A stretch of 64,000 nt of DNA from Thermasporomyces sp040195635 (GCF_040195635.1 NZ_JBEFTX010000006.1:282810-346809), one strand, 5' to 3'; counted from the first letter of the stretch, positions 51,248 to 60,519 are shown. Numbers and translations are program-made. Notes: generated by a model from the letters alone, not told the origin.

Positions 51248-51341
51248 CCACGCGGGTGCTCGCTGGCAGCGGGCTGAGAGGGAGCTGACGCCGCTCCGAC
51301 CGTTGAACCTGATCCGGGTAATTCCGGCGAAGGAAGTGAGG
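51248..51341 (+). promoter_or_regulatory. TPP riboswitch (THI element)
   Basis: The conserved pyrimidine-sensor GGGCTGAGAGGG (about 51271-51282) and pyrophosphate-sensor region TGAACCTGATCCGGGTAATT followed by CGGCGAAGGAAGTG (about 51304-51337) are present in the right order, 7-15 nt ahead of thiE. The ribosome binding site GAGGAG overlaps the 3' side, so translational repression of thiE by thiamine pyrophosphate is likely. Confidence 0.93.
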
Positions 51342-51348
51342 AGCGCCC

Positions 51349-51993
51349 GTGCTGCCCCGTTTCCACTGCATCACCAACTCTGCGACCCTCAATGGTCAGC
51401 CGATCGAAGCTGTCGTTGATGCCGGTGTCGATGCGATTCAGGTTCGCGCGAAGAATCTCACTGACCGCGAGCTGCTGGACCTGACCGCCGAGGTTGTCGC
51501 CCGGGTTGCCGACCGGGCGAAGGTGATCGTCAACGACCGGCTTGACGTTGCGCTTGCCGCGGGAGCCGACGGTGTGCACGTCGGTCTCGACGACCTGCCG
51601 GTCTGGCACGCCCGCCGCCTCGCACCCGCCGGATTCCTCGTGGGCGGCACCTGCCGCCACGCCGAACATGCGCGCCAGGTGAAGGCCGAGGGCGCGGACT
51701 ACGTCGGTGTCGGCCCCATCTACCTCACCACGAGCAAGCAGGGGCTTCCCGACCCGATCGGGCTGCACACCCTTGCCGACGTGGCGAAGGTCCTGCCCGC
51801 AATCGCGATCTCCGGCATCACTCTCGACCGGGTACCCGAGGTGATGCGGGCCGGTGCGTACGGCGTCGCCGTCATCGCCGCGCTCGCGCAGGCCGATGAC
51901 CCCGGAGCCGCAGCCGCCGAGATCGCTGCGGCCATTCGTACCCATCGATGGCGTACCGGAGACGAGGAGGCCACGACCGCCCTCGCTCGATGA
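51349..51993 (+). CDS. thiE: Thiamine-phosphate synthase
   Basis: 214 aa TIM barrel from GTG 51349. Joins HMP-PP and thiazole phosphate to make thiamine phosphate. Motifs: AIQVRAKNLTDREL (about residues 28-41), VIVNDRLDVALAAGADGVHVG (about 63-83), YVGVGPIYLTTSKQG (pyrophosphate loop) and ISGIT. First gene under the TPP riboswitch; its stop overlaps thiO (ATGA). Confidence 0.93.
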   Translation: MLPRFHCITNSATLNGQPIEAVVDAGVDAIQVRAKNLTDRELLDLTAEVVARVADRAKVIVNDRLDVALAAGADGVHVGLDDLPVWHARRLAPAGFLVGGTCRHAEHARQVKAEGADYVGVGPIYLTTSKQGLPDPIGLHTLADVAKVLPAIAISGITLDRVPEVMRAGAYGVAVIAALAQADDPGAAAAEIAAAIRTHRWRTGDEEATTALAR

Positions 51994-53099
51994 AGGTCGC
52001 GGTCATCGGCGGGGGGATCATCGGCCTCGCCTGCGCCGCCGAGCTGATGCGGGCCGGTCACGACGTGCGCCTCTTCGACCCCGCGCCGGCATCCGGTGCG
52101 ACGCACGCCGCGGCCGGGATGCTGTCCCCTGCCGGGGAGGCGTGGCACGGTGACGAGGACCTCCTACGCCTGGGCGTGGAGAGCGCGCGGCTGTGGCCGG
52201 AGTACGCCGCCTGGCTGGAGGCCACGTCGGGACACGATGTCGACTATCGCCGCCACGGCACACTCCTGGTCGGCCAGGACCACGATGACCTACAGGTGGT
52301 ACGCCGGACACTCGACGTGCTTGCCAAGCATGGCATCGCGTTCGAGGAGCTGAGCCGGCGCGAGCTGCGGCAGTGCGAGCCGACGCTGTCGGCCCGGGCC
52401 GGTGGCGGAGCCTCGCTTCCCGACGACCACAGCGTGAACCCGCGCAAGGTCGCCGCGGCACTGCTCGCGCTGCTGGACCGTCGCATCCAACGCTGCCGAG
52501 CCACGCCGTCGACCGCCTCCGCCTCGGTGGACGGTGTCCTGACCGACGACGGCCGCACCATTTCGGCCGACGCCGTGCTCGTCGCCACTGGCTACGCCCT
52601 GCCCGACCAGGTGCCACAGCGGCGATACGTGAGACCCGTCCGCGGCGAGATTCTCCGCGCCCACCTGTCGTCCGGCGAGGGCCTGACCCGCACCGTGCGG
52701 GCCATCGTGCACGGCGAACCGGTGTACGTTGTCCCCCGGGCCGGCGGTGAGGTGGTCATCGGCGCCACCAGCGAGGAACACGGCGGCGAGCCGGTTCCAA
52801 CCATCGGCGGGATCGGCCGGCTGCTCGACGCGGCTCGCACGCTCGTCCCCAGCCTGGACCGCGCGGAAATCCTCGATGTCGTCGCGCGGAATCGTCCCGG
52901 CACCCCGGACAACGGTCCACTGCTCGGCCCGGGCGGCATCGACGGCCTCTACCTCGCGGCGGGCCACTACCGCAGCGGCATACTCCTCGCTCCCATCACC
53001 GCCCGCATCCTGCGTGAGCACATCGAGTCCCGCGGTGGATCGTGCCCGACGTCTTCGGCCGACCCCTTCTCCCCCGGCCGATTTGATAGGAGGAACTGA
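51990..53099 (+). CDS. thiO: Glycine oxidase
   Basis: 369 aa from ATG 51990. FAD-dependent oxidase making iminoglycine for thiazole synthesis. N-terminal FAD motif VAVIGGGIIGLACAAELMRAGHDV (residues 3-26), AAAGMLSPAGE (about 48-58), and the C-terminal GLYLAAGHYRSGILLAPITARIL (about 318-340) that holds FAD and substrate. Its stop and the thiS start share one base (TGATG), so translation is coupled. Confidence 0.93.
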   Translation: MKVAVIGGGIIGLACAAELMRAGHDVRLFDPAPASGATHAAAGMLSPAGEAWHGDEDLLRLGVESARLWPEYAAWLEATSGHDVDYRRHGTLLVGQDHDDLQVVRRTLDVLAKHGIAFEELSRRELRQCEPTLSARAGGGASLPDDHSVNPRKVAAALLALLDRRIQRCRATPSTASASVDGVLTDDGRTISADAVLVATGYALPDQVPQRRYVRPVRGEILRAHLSSGEGLTRTVRAIVHGEPVYVVPRAGGEVVIGATSEEHGGEPVPTIGGIGRLLDAARTLVPSLDRAEILDVVARNRPGTPDNGPLLGPGGIDGLYLAAGHYRSGILLAPITARILREHIESRGGSCPTSSADPFSPGRFDRRN

Positions 53100-53299
53100 T
53101 GGACATCACTGTCAATGGCGAACCGGCACAGGTACCTACCGGCGCGACCGTCGCCGATCTGGTGCTCGAGCGACTGCCGGATCCGAAGAGCGTCGCCGTC
53201 GCGGTCAACAGCCAGGTCGTACGCGCCAGCACCTGGCAGCAGACCGGCCTGCGATCCGGCGACAGCGTCGAGATCGTCACCGCCCGGCAGGGAGGCTGA
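53099..53299 (+). CDS. thiS: Sulfur carrier protein ThiS
   Basis: 66 aa ubiquitin-like carrier ending in the required Gly-Gly (TARQGG), which is adenylated and thiocarboxylated to deliver sulfur to the thiazole. VNGEPAQVPTGATVADLV opens the fold. AGGAGG 5 nt upstream. Immediately precedes thiG. Confidence 0.95.
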   Translation: MDITVNGEPAQVPTGATVADLVLERLPDPKSVAVAVNSQVVRASTWQQTGLRSGDSVEIVTARQGG

Positions 53300-53300
53300 C

Positions 53301-54080
53301 GTGGCGTCTCTCACCATTAGCGACGTCGAGATCTCCTCCCGGCTCTGGGTCGGCACCGGTGGTCTGACGAACATCCGCACGATCATCGAGGTCATCCGTA
53401 CCGCCCGCCCGGGCTTCGTGACGGTGTCGATGCGGCGCACTTCCCACACCGGCGAGGGTTCACTGCTCGAGAGCATCGCTCCGTCACTGCAGGAGACCGG
53501 CGCGCGCATCCTGCCGAACACCGCCGGCTGCCTCAGCGCCCGCGAGGCCGTCCTCACCGCCAACCTCGCCCGCGAGGCGCTGGGTACTGACTGGGTGAAA
53601 CTCGAGGTGATCGGTGACGAGCGGACGTTGATGCCGGACGTGGTGGAGCTCCTCGACGCCGCCGAAACCCTTGTAGGACAAGGCTTCACGGTCTTGCCGT
53701 ACACCACCGACGACGCGGTTTTGTCCCAGCGACTCGTCGATGTCGGCTGTGCCGCGGTGATGCCGCTCGGTTCGCCGATCGGATCCGGCTCGGGCATCCA
53801 GAACCCCCACGCCATCGAAGCAGTGCGCGCGGCAGTTGCGGTCCCCGTGGTGCTCGACGCCGGAGTGGGCACCGCAAGCGACGCCGCCCAGGCGATGGAA
53901 CTCGGCTGTGACGCGGTTATGGCGGCGACCGCGATCACCCGCGCGGACGACCCGGTCGGGATGGCCGAGGCGATCCGCCTCGGTGTGGAGGCTGGGTACC
54001 TGGCACGAGCCGCTGGGCGAATCCCACGGCTGACCACCGCCCGCCCTTCCTCCCCCATGGCCGGACGGGTGGCCGTATGA
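53301..54080 (+). CDS. thiG: Thiazole synthase
   Basis: 259 aa from GTG 53301 (GGGAGG at 53290-53295). Forms the thiazole ring from DXP, iminoglycine and ThiS thiocarboxylate. WVKLEVIGDERTLMPD (about residues 95-110) contains the Schiff-base Lys, and AVMPLGSPIGSGSGI (about 150-165) and VVLDAGVGTASDAAQAMELGCDAV (phosphate-binding region) are highly conserved. Four-base overlap with the next gene. Confidence 0.95.
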   Translation: MASLTISDVEISSRLWVGTGGLTNIRTIIEVIRTARPGFVTVSMRRTSHTGEGSLLESIAPSLQETGARILPNTAGCLSAREAVLTANLAREALGTDWVKLEVIGDERTLMPDVVELLDAAETLVGQGFTVLPYTTDDAVLSQRLVDVGCAAVMPLGSPIGSGSGIQNPHAIEAVRAAVAVPVVLDAGVGTASDAAQAMELGCDAVMAATAITRADDPVGMAEAIRLGVEAGYLARAAGRIPRLTTARPSSPMAGRVAV

Positions 54081-54742
54081 CGAAGTCTGTGCAGCCCCGC
54101 CGAGGGCCTGGCTCTGAACCTGAGGTGAGGTCCGGCCTGGAGTCTGGGCTCCCACGCATCCTGCTGCTTACGGACCGCACGCAGTTGCCGCCTGGAGCCG
54201 ACCTTGTCGACACGGTCGGGAGGTGTGCAGAGGCAGGGCTCAAGGCCCTGATTCTCCGCGAGCTCGACCTCGCCGAGGCTGCGCGCGTCGCACTGGCCCA
54301 CGAGATCAACCGCCGCATCCGCGACCACGACGTCATGGTTATCTCGGCCCGCCGCTGGCTGCCAGGCGCTGACGGAGTCCACCTCTCCTCGGCCCAGTCG
54401 CCGCGTGATGTCGCACCAGCGCGGTTTTACGGGCGCTCCTGCCACGCCAGCGATGAGGTACGCCGCGCTGCCATCGACGGTGCCGCATACCTGACCGTCT
54501 CACCGGTTGCTGCCACCGAATCCAAGCCCGGCTACGGACCGCCCCTTGGCGCGGACGGCGTTCGCCGCCTCACCGATGTGGCCTTGGGCATCCCGGTGTT
54601 CGCCCTCGGTGGTGTGACACCGGACAACGTCCGCGCCATGCGTCGCGCGGGCGCGCACGGCGTCGCCGTGATGGGCGGGGTGATGCGCAGCCACAACCCC
54701 GTCGAGACATTCCGCCGGTTGCAGGAGGGGGCGGAGACGTGA
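54077..54742 (+). CDS. Second ThiE/TenI-like protein
   Basis: 221 aa. TIM barrel of the thiamine-phosphate-synthase superfamily (RILLLTDRTQLP at about 27-38, GLKALILRELDL, SARRWLPGADGVHLSSAQ, PGYGPPLGADGVRRL and VFALGGVTPDNVRAMRRAGAHGVAVMGGVM). It diverges from ThiE in the pyrophosphate loop, as TenI-type thiazole tautomerases do. TenI aromatises the thiazole product. It could instead be a second synthase. Last gene of the thi operon; its first 25 residues are a polar extension. Confidence 0.85.
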   Translation: MTKSVQPRRGPGSEPEVRSGLESGLPRILLLTDRTQLPPGADLVDTVGRCAEAGLKALILRELDLAEAARVALAHEINRRIRDHDVMVISARRWLPGADGVHLSSAQSPRDVAPARFYGRSCHASDEVRRAAIDGAAYLTVSPVAATESKPGYGPPLGADGVRRLTDVALGIPVFALGGVTPDNVRAMRRAGAHGVAVMGGVMRSHNPVETFRRLQEGAET

Positions 54743-54782
54743 ACTCGAGGGACCCGTTGTCCCGACGTAGCAGGCGGTGACC

Positions 54783-55020
54783 AGGCAGGAGGCTGCAATG
54801 GCGATGTGGTACGGATGCCACCTGTCGGGTCGTCATCGCCGCCGACGGCTCGTGATGGCATCCAACACGTGCTGTTCGACGACCACGGAGACATCTGGAT
54901 CGGCTACTTCGATGAGGAGATCTTCGGCAACCTCGGTTGGGGTGACCCAGGCGGCACGGTCTTCCGAGGATCGAATGATGACGGAGCGACGTGGTCCGAC
55001 CTGCACAAGATCAGTGGCGT
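54783..55020 (+). pseudogene. Unidentified gene fragment
   Basis: A frame containing GIQHVLFDDHGDIWIGYFDEEIFGNLGWG and SNDDGATWSDLHKI reads like part of a beta-propeller protein, but has no start, no consistent frame upstream (a stop falls after VVIAADGS in an adjacent frame) and runs into DNA antisense to the Rhs remnant. Probably a degraded gene; 54743-55123 otherwise holds nothing. Confidence 0.35.
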
Positions 55021-55123
55021 CACCGAGGCTCGTTGGTGGAACCATGGCTGTTCAGCTGGCTTGCCGTGCCTGGTCGGCTTGGCAGGTGCTCCGGGACCCA
55101 GTTCACTGTTGCGGACTGCCGCC

Positions 55124-56653
55124 TCACCAGTTGGTGTGAGAGCCGTCGGGCCTTCGAAGGTGGGGTACCTCACCGCGCAGCAGGGACGCGACGTGTTCGA
55201 GATTCTCGAGCTGGCGCTCGCCTCCTTCCCGTACCGCGCCTATCTGAGCGTACCCACCGCCGGATGTGCGGAGTCGGTCGCCCGGCTCGAGGTCACCGGC
55301 GTCCACCCAGTGGTTGTTGGTCGTTGACCAGAAGGGGTGGTGTTCGGTGGTGGTGATGGTGTGCCGGCCGTCCTTCGTGCGGACGGTGAGGTCGACGATG
55401 CCCTTGTCGTCGTCGGTCCGGATGGTGTGTGTGACCTGGCGTTTCTCGGTCCTTCCTGATGTGGTGTCGGTGGCGACTACGGTGTCACCAGGCTGGACCT
55501 TCTCGATCGGCTTGCGGGTGCCGTCGGCGAGCAGGATCGTGGTACTGGCCACGAAGCTGTTCCGCTTCGGAACCGATACCGGGCACGATGGGGCCGAGCT
55601 GTTGCCGCCGGCGTTGTCGGGACCACGCCGTGGTGCGTCGTCGGTGCGACTTCCGCCGGTCTTCTTGGCTTTGGATCTGAGGGCCTTCGCACGAGCCGCC
55701 GCCTTTTCTGCCGCCGCCTTGGCCGCTCGTTGAGCCGCGGCCCTGGCGGCGGCAGCCCGTTGGGCCGCCGCCTTGGCCGCACGGGCGGCGGCAGCCTTGG
55801 CTGCTTTGGCCGCGTCCTCTGCACCGCTGATGATGGCGCGGGCCCACTTGACTTCTTTGAAGAAGGTGATGACGGCCTTGCCGGCACGGAAGATGGCTTC
55901 GGCGATCTTCTTGGCCTTGAAGATCTTGCCCCAGGGCAGTGCCCCGATGACTGTTGACACGCAGGCGCCGAGGTCGCCGTTGAGGCACTTGAGGAGGTCG
56001 TTGATGCCGAGGACCTCCATGAGGATCTGGCCACCTGCCTCCAGCACGACGTCGAGCACGCTCTTGCTCTGGATCTGCTGTGCCTTGGCCAACTCTTCCG
56101 GGCTCGGCCCCTGGTTCTTCGTCTCCTCCGGGCTCGGCCCCGGGTCGGGCTCGGTGGTCGTGCTGGGACCCACGCCCCCGGGGTCTGGTGCCACCATGGT
56201 GCCGGTGGGATCGGTGTGCACGAGCGGGTTGTTGTCGGCGTACACGTACGAGGAGATGGCGAGCCGACTGCTTGCCATCGGATCGGTGGCGGTGAACCGA
56301 CCGGTCCCTGGGTTGTAGTTGCGTGCCTGTAGGTAGTAGTTGCCCTCGCCGGTGGTGGTGTCCTGATAGGCGCCGGCGTAGCGCAGGGGGTTCTTCGGGC
56401 CGGTCGCCTCGGGCCCCGGGGCCGCGGCTGCAGTAGTGGAACTCGTCTTCGGAACAAGTGCCGAGCTGCCGAGAACACCACCCAGCACGCCCCCGACCAC
56501 GCCACCCAAGCCGTCGTCACCGTCGTCGTCGCCCTCACCGGTGTCGCCGCCACCGCTCCGGTCTTCACCGTTGGTGCGGTCACCGCCGTTCGGGCGGTTG
56601 TCCCGGCCCAGCAGGCATCGCGACACTCCCCCGTAATCAGCCAAGTCACACAA
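55124..56653 (-). pseudogene. Rhs/YD-repeat protein tip with HINT domain, toxin lost
   Basis: 509 codons. Starts after an in-frame stop with only a TTG (56653), so the 5' part of the large Rhs protein is missing. Contains the final Rhs core element LRYAGAYQDTTTGEGNYYLQARNYNPGTGRFTATDPM (about residues 85-120), an Ala/Lys/Arg coiled coil (about 290-340) and a pre-toxin HINT domain (about 370-480: NSFVASTTILLADGTRKPIEKVQPGDTVVATD, HHPFWSTTNNHWVDAGDLEPGDRL). Ser replaces the usual Cys1 of HINT. The end lacks the normal C-terminal HINT motif and toxin; the last 35 residues are frame run-on. A decayed polymorphic-toxin locus. Confidence 0.75.
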
Positions 56654-56838
56654 ATCGGACGGACTTGCTAACGATCAAGCGGAGGCCGAGTCACGGTCCA
56701 CCTGCGGAGATCGAGAAGCGACGCCCTCCGACGACTGCATGGGCCGAAGTTCTCGGACCGACGATCGCGACATCGTTCGCCGTAGGATCGTTCCCGTCTG
56801 CGTGGACGACCGCTCGACTCCGGCGACAGGGAGACCCG

Positions 56839-58026
56839 ATGAGCCTTCGAGACGACGCGTTCGAGCTTGCCGACCAGCTGACCGCACTGCGCCGCGAGCT
56901 GCACCAGATCCCCGAGATCGGCCTGGACCTGCCCAAGACCCAGGCGCACGTGCTGGCCGCGCTGAAGGACCTGCCGCTCGAGATCAGCACAGGCACCGGC
57001 CCGTCGTCGATCACCGCGGTCCTGCGTGGCGGCCGGCCCGGGCCGGTCGTTCTGCTCCGCGGCGACATGGATGCGCTGCCGGTGACTGAACTCTCCGGCG
57101 AGGAGTTCACGTCCCGGCACGAGGGCGTCATGCACGCCTGTGGTCACGACCTCCACACCGCAGGGCTGGTCGGCGCCGCCCATCTTCTCTGCGCCCGTCG
57201 GGAGGAGCTCGCCGGCGATGTGGTCTTCATGTTCCAGCCCGGCGAGGAGGGCTTCGACGGAGCCGGCCTGATGATCGAGGAAGGCGTGCTCGAGGCGGCC
57301 GGCAGACCTGTCGAGGCGGCGTACGGCCTGCACGTGTTGTCGGGGCTCGTCCCCAGAGGTGTCTTCGCGTCTCGGCCCGGGACCTTGCTGGCGGCGTCCA
57401 ACGGTCTCTTCGTTCGCGTCGTCGGATCCGGTGGCCACGGATCCGCCCCGCACACCGCGCTCGACCCGGTGCCGGCCGCGTGCGAGATGGTGACCGCGCT
57501 GCAAACGATGGTCACCCGCAGGTTCGACGTCTTCGACCCGGTGGTCGTCACCATCGGGTCGTTCCACGCCGGTACCCGCCGCAACATCATTCCCGACGAC
57601 GCTTCGTTCGAGGCCACCATCCGTACGTTCTCCGCCAAGGCACTGGACCAGATAGCCGAACACTCCGTCAGGCTGTGCGAGGAGATCGCGACCGCACACG
57701 GACTGCGCGCCGACGTGCGCTTCACCCGCGAGTACCCGGCCACCATCAACCACAACGCCGAGCACCAGTTCGCAGCCGAAACCATCCGCAAGGTCTTCGG
57801 AGAGGAGCGGTTCGACGAGCTCGCCAACCCGCTCACCGGAGCCGAGGACTTCTCCAGGGTGTTGGAACGCGTACCCGGCGCCTACGTCTTCCTCGGCGCC
57901 TGCTGCAGCGACGATCCCGACACCGCGCCCGCCAACCACTCACCACGAGCCGCGTTCGACGACACCGTGCTCCCTGACGCAGCCGCGCTGCTCGCCGAAC
58001 TCGCAGTCAGACGACTGGTCCGATAG
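56839..58026 (+). CDS. M20 family amidohydrolase
   Basis: 395 aa from ATG 56839 (AGGGAG at 56828-56833). Di-metal aminoacylase/carboxypeptidase of the IAA-amino-acid hydrolase/hippurate hydrolase group. LRRELHQIPEIGLDL (about 17-31), RGDMDALPVTE (about 74-84), MHACGHDLHTAGLVGAA, FMFQPGEEGFDGA (catalytic Glu) and AYGLHV supply the zinc ligands. Substrate unknown; hydrolysis of plant auxin-amino-acid conjugates is one possibility in this family. Confidence 0.9.
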   Translation: MSLRDDAFELADQLTALRRELHQIPEIGLDLPKTQAHVLAALKDLPLEISTGTGPSSITAVLRGGRPGPVVLLRGDMDALPVTELSGEEFTSRHEGVMHACGHDLHTAGLVGAAHLLCARREELAGDVVFMFQPGEEGFDGAGLMIEEGVLEAAGRPVEAAYGLHVLSGLVPRGVFASRPGTLLAASNGLFVRVVGSGGHGSAPHTALDPVPAACEMVTALQTMVTRRFDVFDPVVVTIGSFHAGTRRNIIPDDASFEATIRTFSAKALDQIAEHSVRLCEEIATAHGLRADVRFTREYPATINHNAEHQFAAETIRKVFGEERFDELANPLTGAEDFSRVLERVPGAYVFLGACCSDDPDTAPANHSPRAAFDDTVLPDAAALLAELAVRRLVR

Positions 58027-58059
58027 CACACTTTCGCACCGTCAACCGGGCCGCCTTTC

Positions 58060-60519
58060 CTAGAGCCCCACGTCCGACCGGCTGGCCGCGCCCATGATGA
58101 GTTCCCGCTCTCCGAGGCTGATGAGCTTCGACGCGACCAGTGCGCTGGTCACGTCCTGAACGTGCTGCAGGAACGCGTCGCGACTCTCCCAGTCGCGGTC
58201 GTCGCGGATGAGGTCGTTGATCGTGCAGCCCTCTGCGTTGATCCGGTTCCGCACCCGGCTGTCGACCTTGCCGACCACCACTGTCTCTCGCAGGTCGTCG
58301 TGAACGCAGGGACCGGCGAGGGTGAGGGTGGCGTGGAGTGCTTGGTAGGCGGGTTTGGGTTGGTAGGCGGTGTCGAAGAGGGTGGCTGCTCCCCATCCGG
58401 CGCGGTGGCCGGGGATCCAGGAGTAGTTGTCGGTGAAGCCCCAGACGGTGTAGCGCTCGCAGCCTGGTGTTTGTAGGCACATCTGCATCAGGGCGGTGTA
58501 GCCGTAGGCCTGGGCGTGGAGTTTGACCGAGTCTGGTGGCATGGGCATGCCGAGGTCGGCTTCGGTGATCGTTGTTTTGAGTCCGAGGTCGGAGAATCGG
58601 CGCAGGTTCGCTGCCAGGTGGGGCAGGTCGTAGGGCTCGGTGACTCGGCTCATGTAGCCGTTGATGGAGAAGTGGCCCTGGACGCCTACGCCGTCGATGG
58701 GGACTCCGGCATCGACGAGGTTCTTGACGAGTTGGTAGTAGCCGCTGTGGCGGCGGTAGTGGTCGAAGTCGCCATCGGCGGGGTCGGACCACTCGACGTT
58801 GTAGTCGTTCAGGTACAGCTTTGCGTCGGGGTCGGCCTGGTGCGCCCAGCGGAAGGCGTCGGCGATGTAGTTGGGGCCGAGGTGTTGGTAGAAGATCGAT
58901 TTCCGCAGGGTGCCGTCGTCGGCCATGGGTTCGTTGACGACATCCCAGGCTTCGACTCGTCCCTTGTAGTGGCTGACCACGGTCTGGATGTGGTCTTTGA
59001 CGATCGCGCGGAGTTCGTCATCGGTGATGTCGCCGGAGGCGACTCCGTCGGTGAGCCAGGTGGGGAGTTGGCTGTGCCACAGGAGGGTGTGACCGTAGAC
59101 GGCCTGATCGTGGTCTTCGGCGAAGTCGACGATCTCGTCGGCGGGTCCGAAGTTGAAGACGCCTTGCTGCGGCTCGAGGCTCTGCCATTTCATGGCATTC
59201 TCGGCAGTGACAGAGTTGAACTCCCGCGCCAGCGTCTCCCGGTAGGACGAGTCATCACGCAAAGCACCGACCGCAACCGCACTACCGATCCGCATGTCGC
59301 GCGGCATGACATCCCGCAGTCCTCCGGTCGGCGGCGGACCGAGACGGCCGTACCTCGCGAGGGTGAGGGTGGCGTGGAGTGCTTGGTAGGCGGGTTTGGG
59401 TTGGTAGGCGGTGTCGAAGAGGGTGGCTGCTCCCCATCCGGCGCGGTGGCCGGGGATCCAGGAGTAGTTGTCGGTGAAGCCCCAGACGGTGTAGCGCTCG
59501 CAGCCTGGTGTTTGTAGGCACATCTGCATCAGGGCGGTGTAGCCGTAGGCCTGGGCGTGGAGTTTGACCGAGTCTGGTGGCATGGGCATGCCGAGGTCGG
59601 CTTCGGTGATCGTTGTTTTGAGTCCGAGGTCGGAGAATCGGCGCAGGTTCGCTGCCAGGTGGGGCAGGTCGTAGGGCTCGGTGACTCGGCTCATGTAGCC
59701 GTTGATGGAGAAGTGGCCCTGGACGCCTACGCCGTCGATGGGGACTCCGGCATCGACGAGGTTCTTGACGAGTTGGTAGTAGCCGCTGTGGCGGCGGTAG
59801 TGGTCGAAGTCGCCATCGGCGGGGTCGGACCACTCGACGTTGTAGTCGTTCAGGTACAGCTTTGCGTCGGGGTCGGCCTGGTGCGCCCAGCGGAAGGCGT
59901 CGGCGATGTAGTTGGGGCCGAGGTGTTGGTAGAAGATCGATTTCCGCAGGGTGCCGTCGTCGGCCATGGGTTCGTTGACGACATCCCAGGCTTCGACTCG
60001 TCCCTTGTAGTGGCTGACCACGGTCTGGATGTGGTCTTTGACGATCGCGCGGAGTTCGTCATCGGTGATGTCGCCGGAGGCGACTCCGTCGGTGAGCCAG
60101 GTGGGGAGTTGGCTGTGCCACAGGAGCGTGTGACCGTAGACAGCCTGATCATGGTCTTCGGCGAAGTCGACGATCTCGTCGGCGGGTCCGAAGTTGAAGA
60201 CGCCCTGTTGCGGCTCGAGGCTCTGCCACTTCATGGCATTCTCGGCAGTGACAGAGTTGAACTCCCGCGCCAGCGTCTCCCGGTAGGACGAGTCATCACG
60301 CAAAGCACCGACCGCAACCGCACTACCGATGCGTACGCGTCGCGGACCCACATCGCGTAACCCATCGCGTTTTGTTGCCCGGTCGCCGCTGGTCACTGTG
60401 GTGACGGAGGCCTTGGCGGATGTCCCGATCGTGGCGACAACCGCTGGTGCGAGAGCCAGGGCCGAAACACCGGCGAGGGTGACGAGAGTCCTTTTCATCC
60501 GAGCGGGCGACCTGAGCAC
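58060..60519 (-). CDS. Secreted xylanase with two identical GH10 domains
   Basis: 819 aa from GTG 60519, which has AGGAGG 5 nt upstream; ATG 60498 lacks a ribosome site. A signal peptide ends near residue 37. Two GH10 domains (about 52-395 and 399-740) have identical sequence over about 324 residues. Each contains WDVVNEP (acid/base Glu), TITEADLGMP (nucleophile Glu) and GHTLLWHSQLPTWL. The C-terminal 80 residues (GPCVHDDLRETVVVGKVDSR, GCTINDLIRDDRDW, ERELIMGAASRSD) are a separate module with two cysteines that I cannot name. Endo-1,4-beta-xylan cleavage outside the cell is expected. Confidence 0.93.
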   Translation of the reverse strand: MLRSPARMKRTLVTLAGVSALALAPAVVATIGTSAKASVTTVTSGDRATKRDGLRDVGPRRVRIGSAVAVGALRDDSSYRETLAREFNSVTAENAMKWQSLEPQQGVFNFGPADEIVDFAEDHDQAVYGHTLLWHSQLPTWLTDGVASGDITDDELRAIVKDHIQTVVSHYKGRVEAWDVVNEPMADDGTLRKSIFYQHLGPNYIADAFRWAHQADPDAKLYLNDYNVEWSDPADGDFDHYRRHSGYYQLVKNLVDAGVPIDGVGVQGHFSINGYMSRVTEPYDLPHLAANLRRFSDLGLKTTITEADLGMPMPPDSVKLHAQAYGYTALMQMCLQTPGCERYTVWGFTDNYSWIPGHRAGWGAATLFDTAYQPKPAYQALHATLTLARYGRLGPPPTGGLRDVMPRDMRIGSAVAVGALRDDSSYRETLAREFNSVTAENAMKWQSLEPQQGVFNFGPADEIVDFAEDHDQAVYGHTLLWHSQLPTWLTDGVASGDITDDELRAIVKDHIQTVVSHYKGRVEAWDVVNEPMADDGTLRKSIFYQHLGPNYIADAFRWAHQADPDAKLYLNDYNVEWSDPADGDFDHYRRHSGYYQLVKNLVDAGVPIDGVGVQGHFSINGYMSRVTEPYDLPHLAANLRRFSDLGLKTTITEADLGMPMPPDSVKLHAQAYGYTALMQMCLQTPGCERYTVWGFTDNYSWIPGHRAGWGAATLFDTAYQPKPAYQALHATLTLAGPCVHDDLRETVVVGKVDSRVRNRINAEGCTINDLIRDDRDWESRDAFLQHVQDVTSALVASKLISLGERELIMGAASRSDVGL
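58316..59289. repeat. GH10 domain repeat, copy A
   Basis: 974-bp direct repeat, 1041 bp apart from copy B (59357-60330). The copies differ at six positions only, all between 59086 and 59188 and all silent. This copy encodes the second GH10 domain. Confidence 0.95.
59357..60330. repeat. GH10 domain repeat, copy B
   Basis: Partner of 58316-59289; encodes the first GH10 domain. The 67 bp between the copies encode the linker RYGRLGPPPTGGLRDV. Confidence 0.95.

Noticed and set aside
58516..59517. 333-codon plus-strand frame, repeated near 59557
   Set aside because: Antisense to the GH10 domains; duplicates only because the underlying DNA is duplicated.
58316..60330. GH10 duplication as an assembly error
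   Set aside because: Six nucleotide differences between copies and unique linker sequence make a pure assembly artefact less likely, though long reads would settle it.
58316..60330. CRISPR-like or satellite repeat structure
   Set aside because: Repeats are domain-sized coding duplications; no short regularly spaced repeats exist anywhere in the window.
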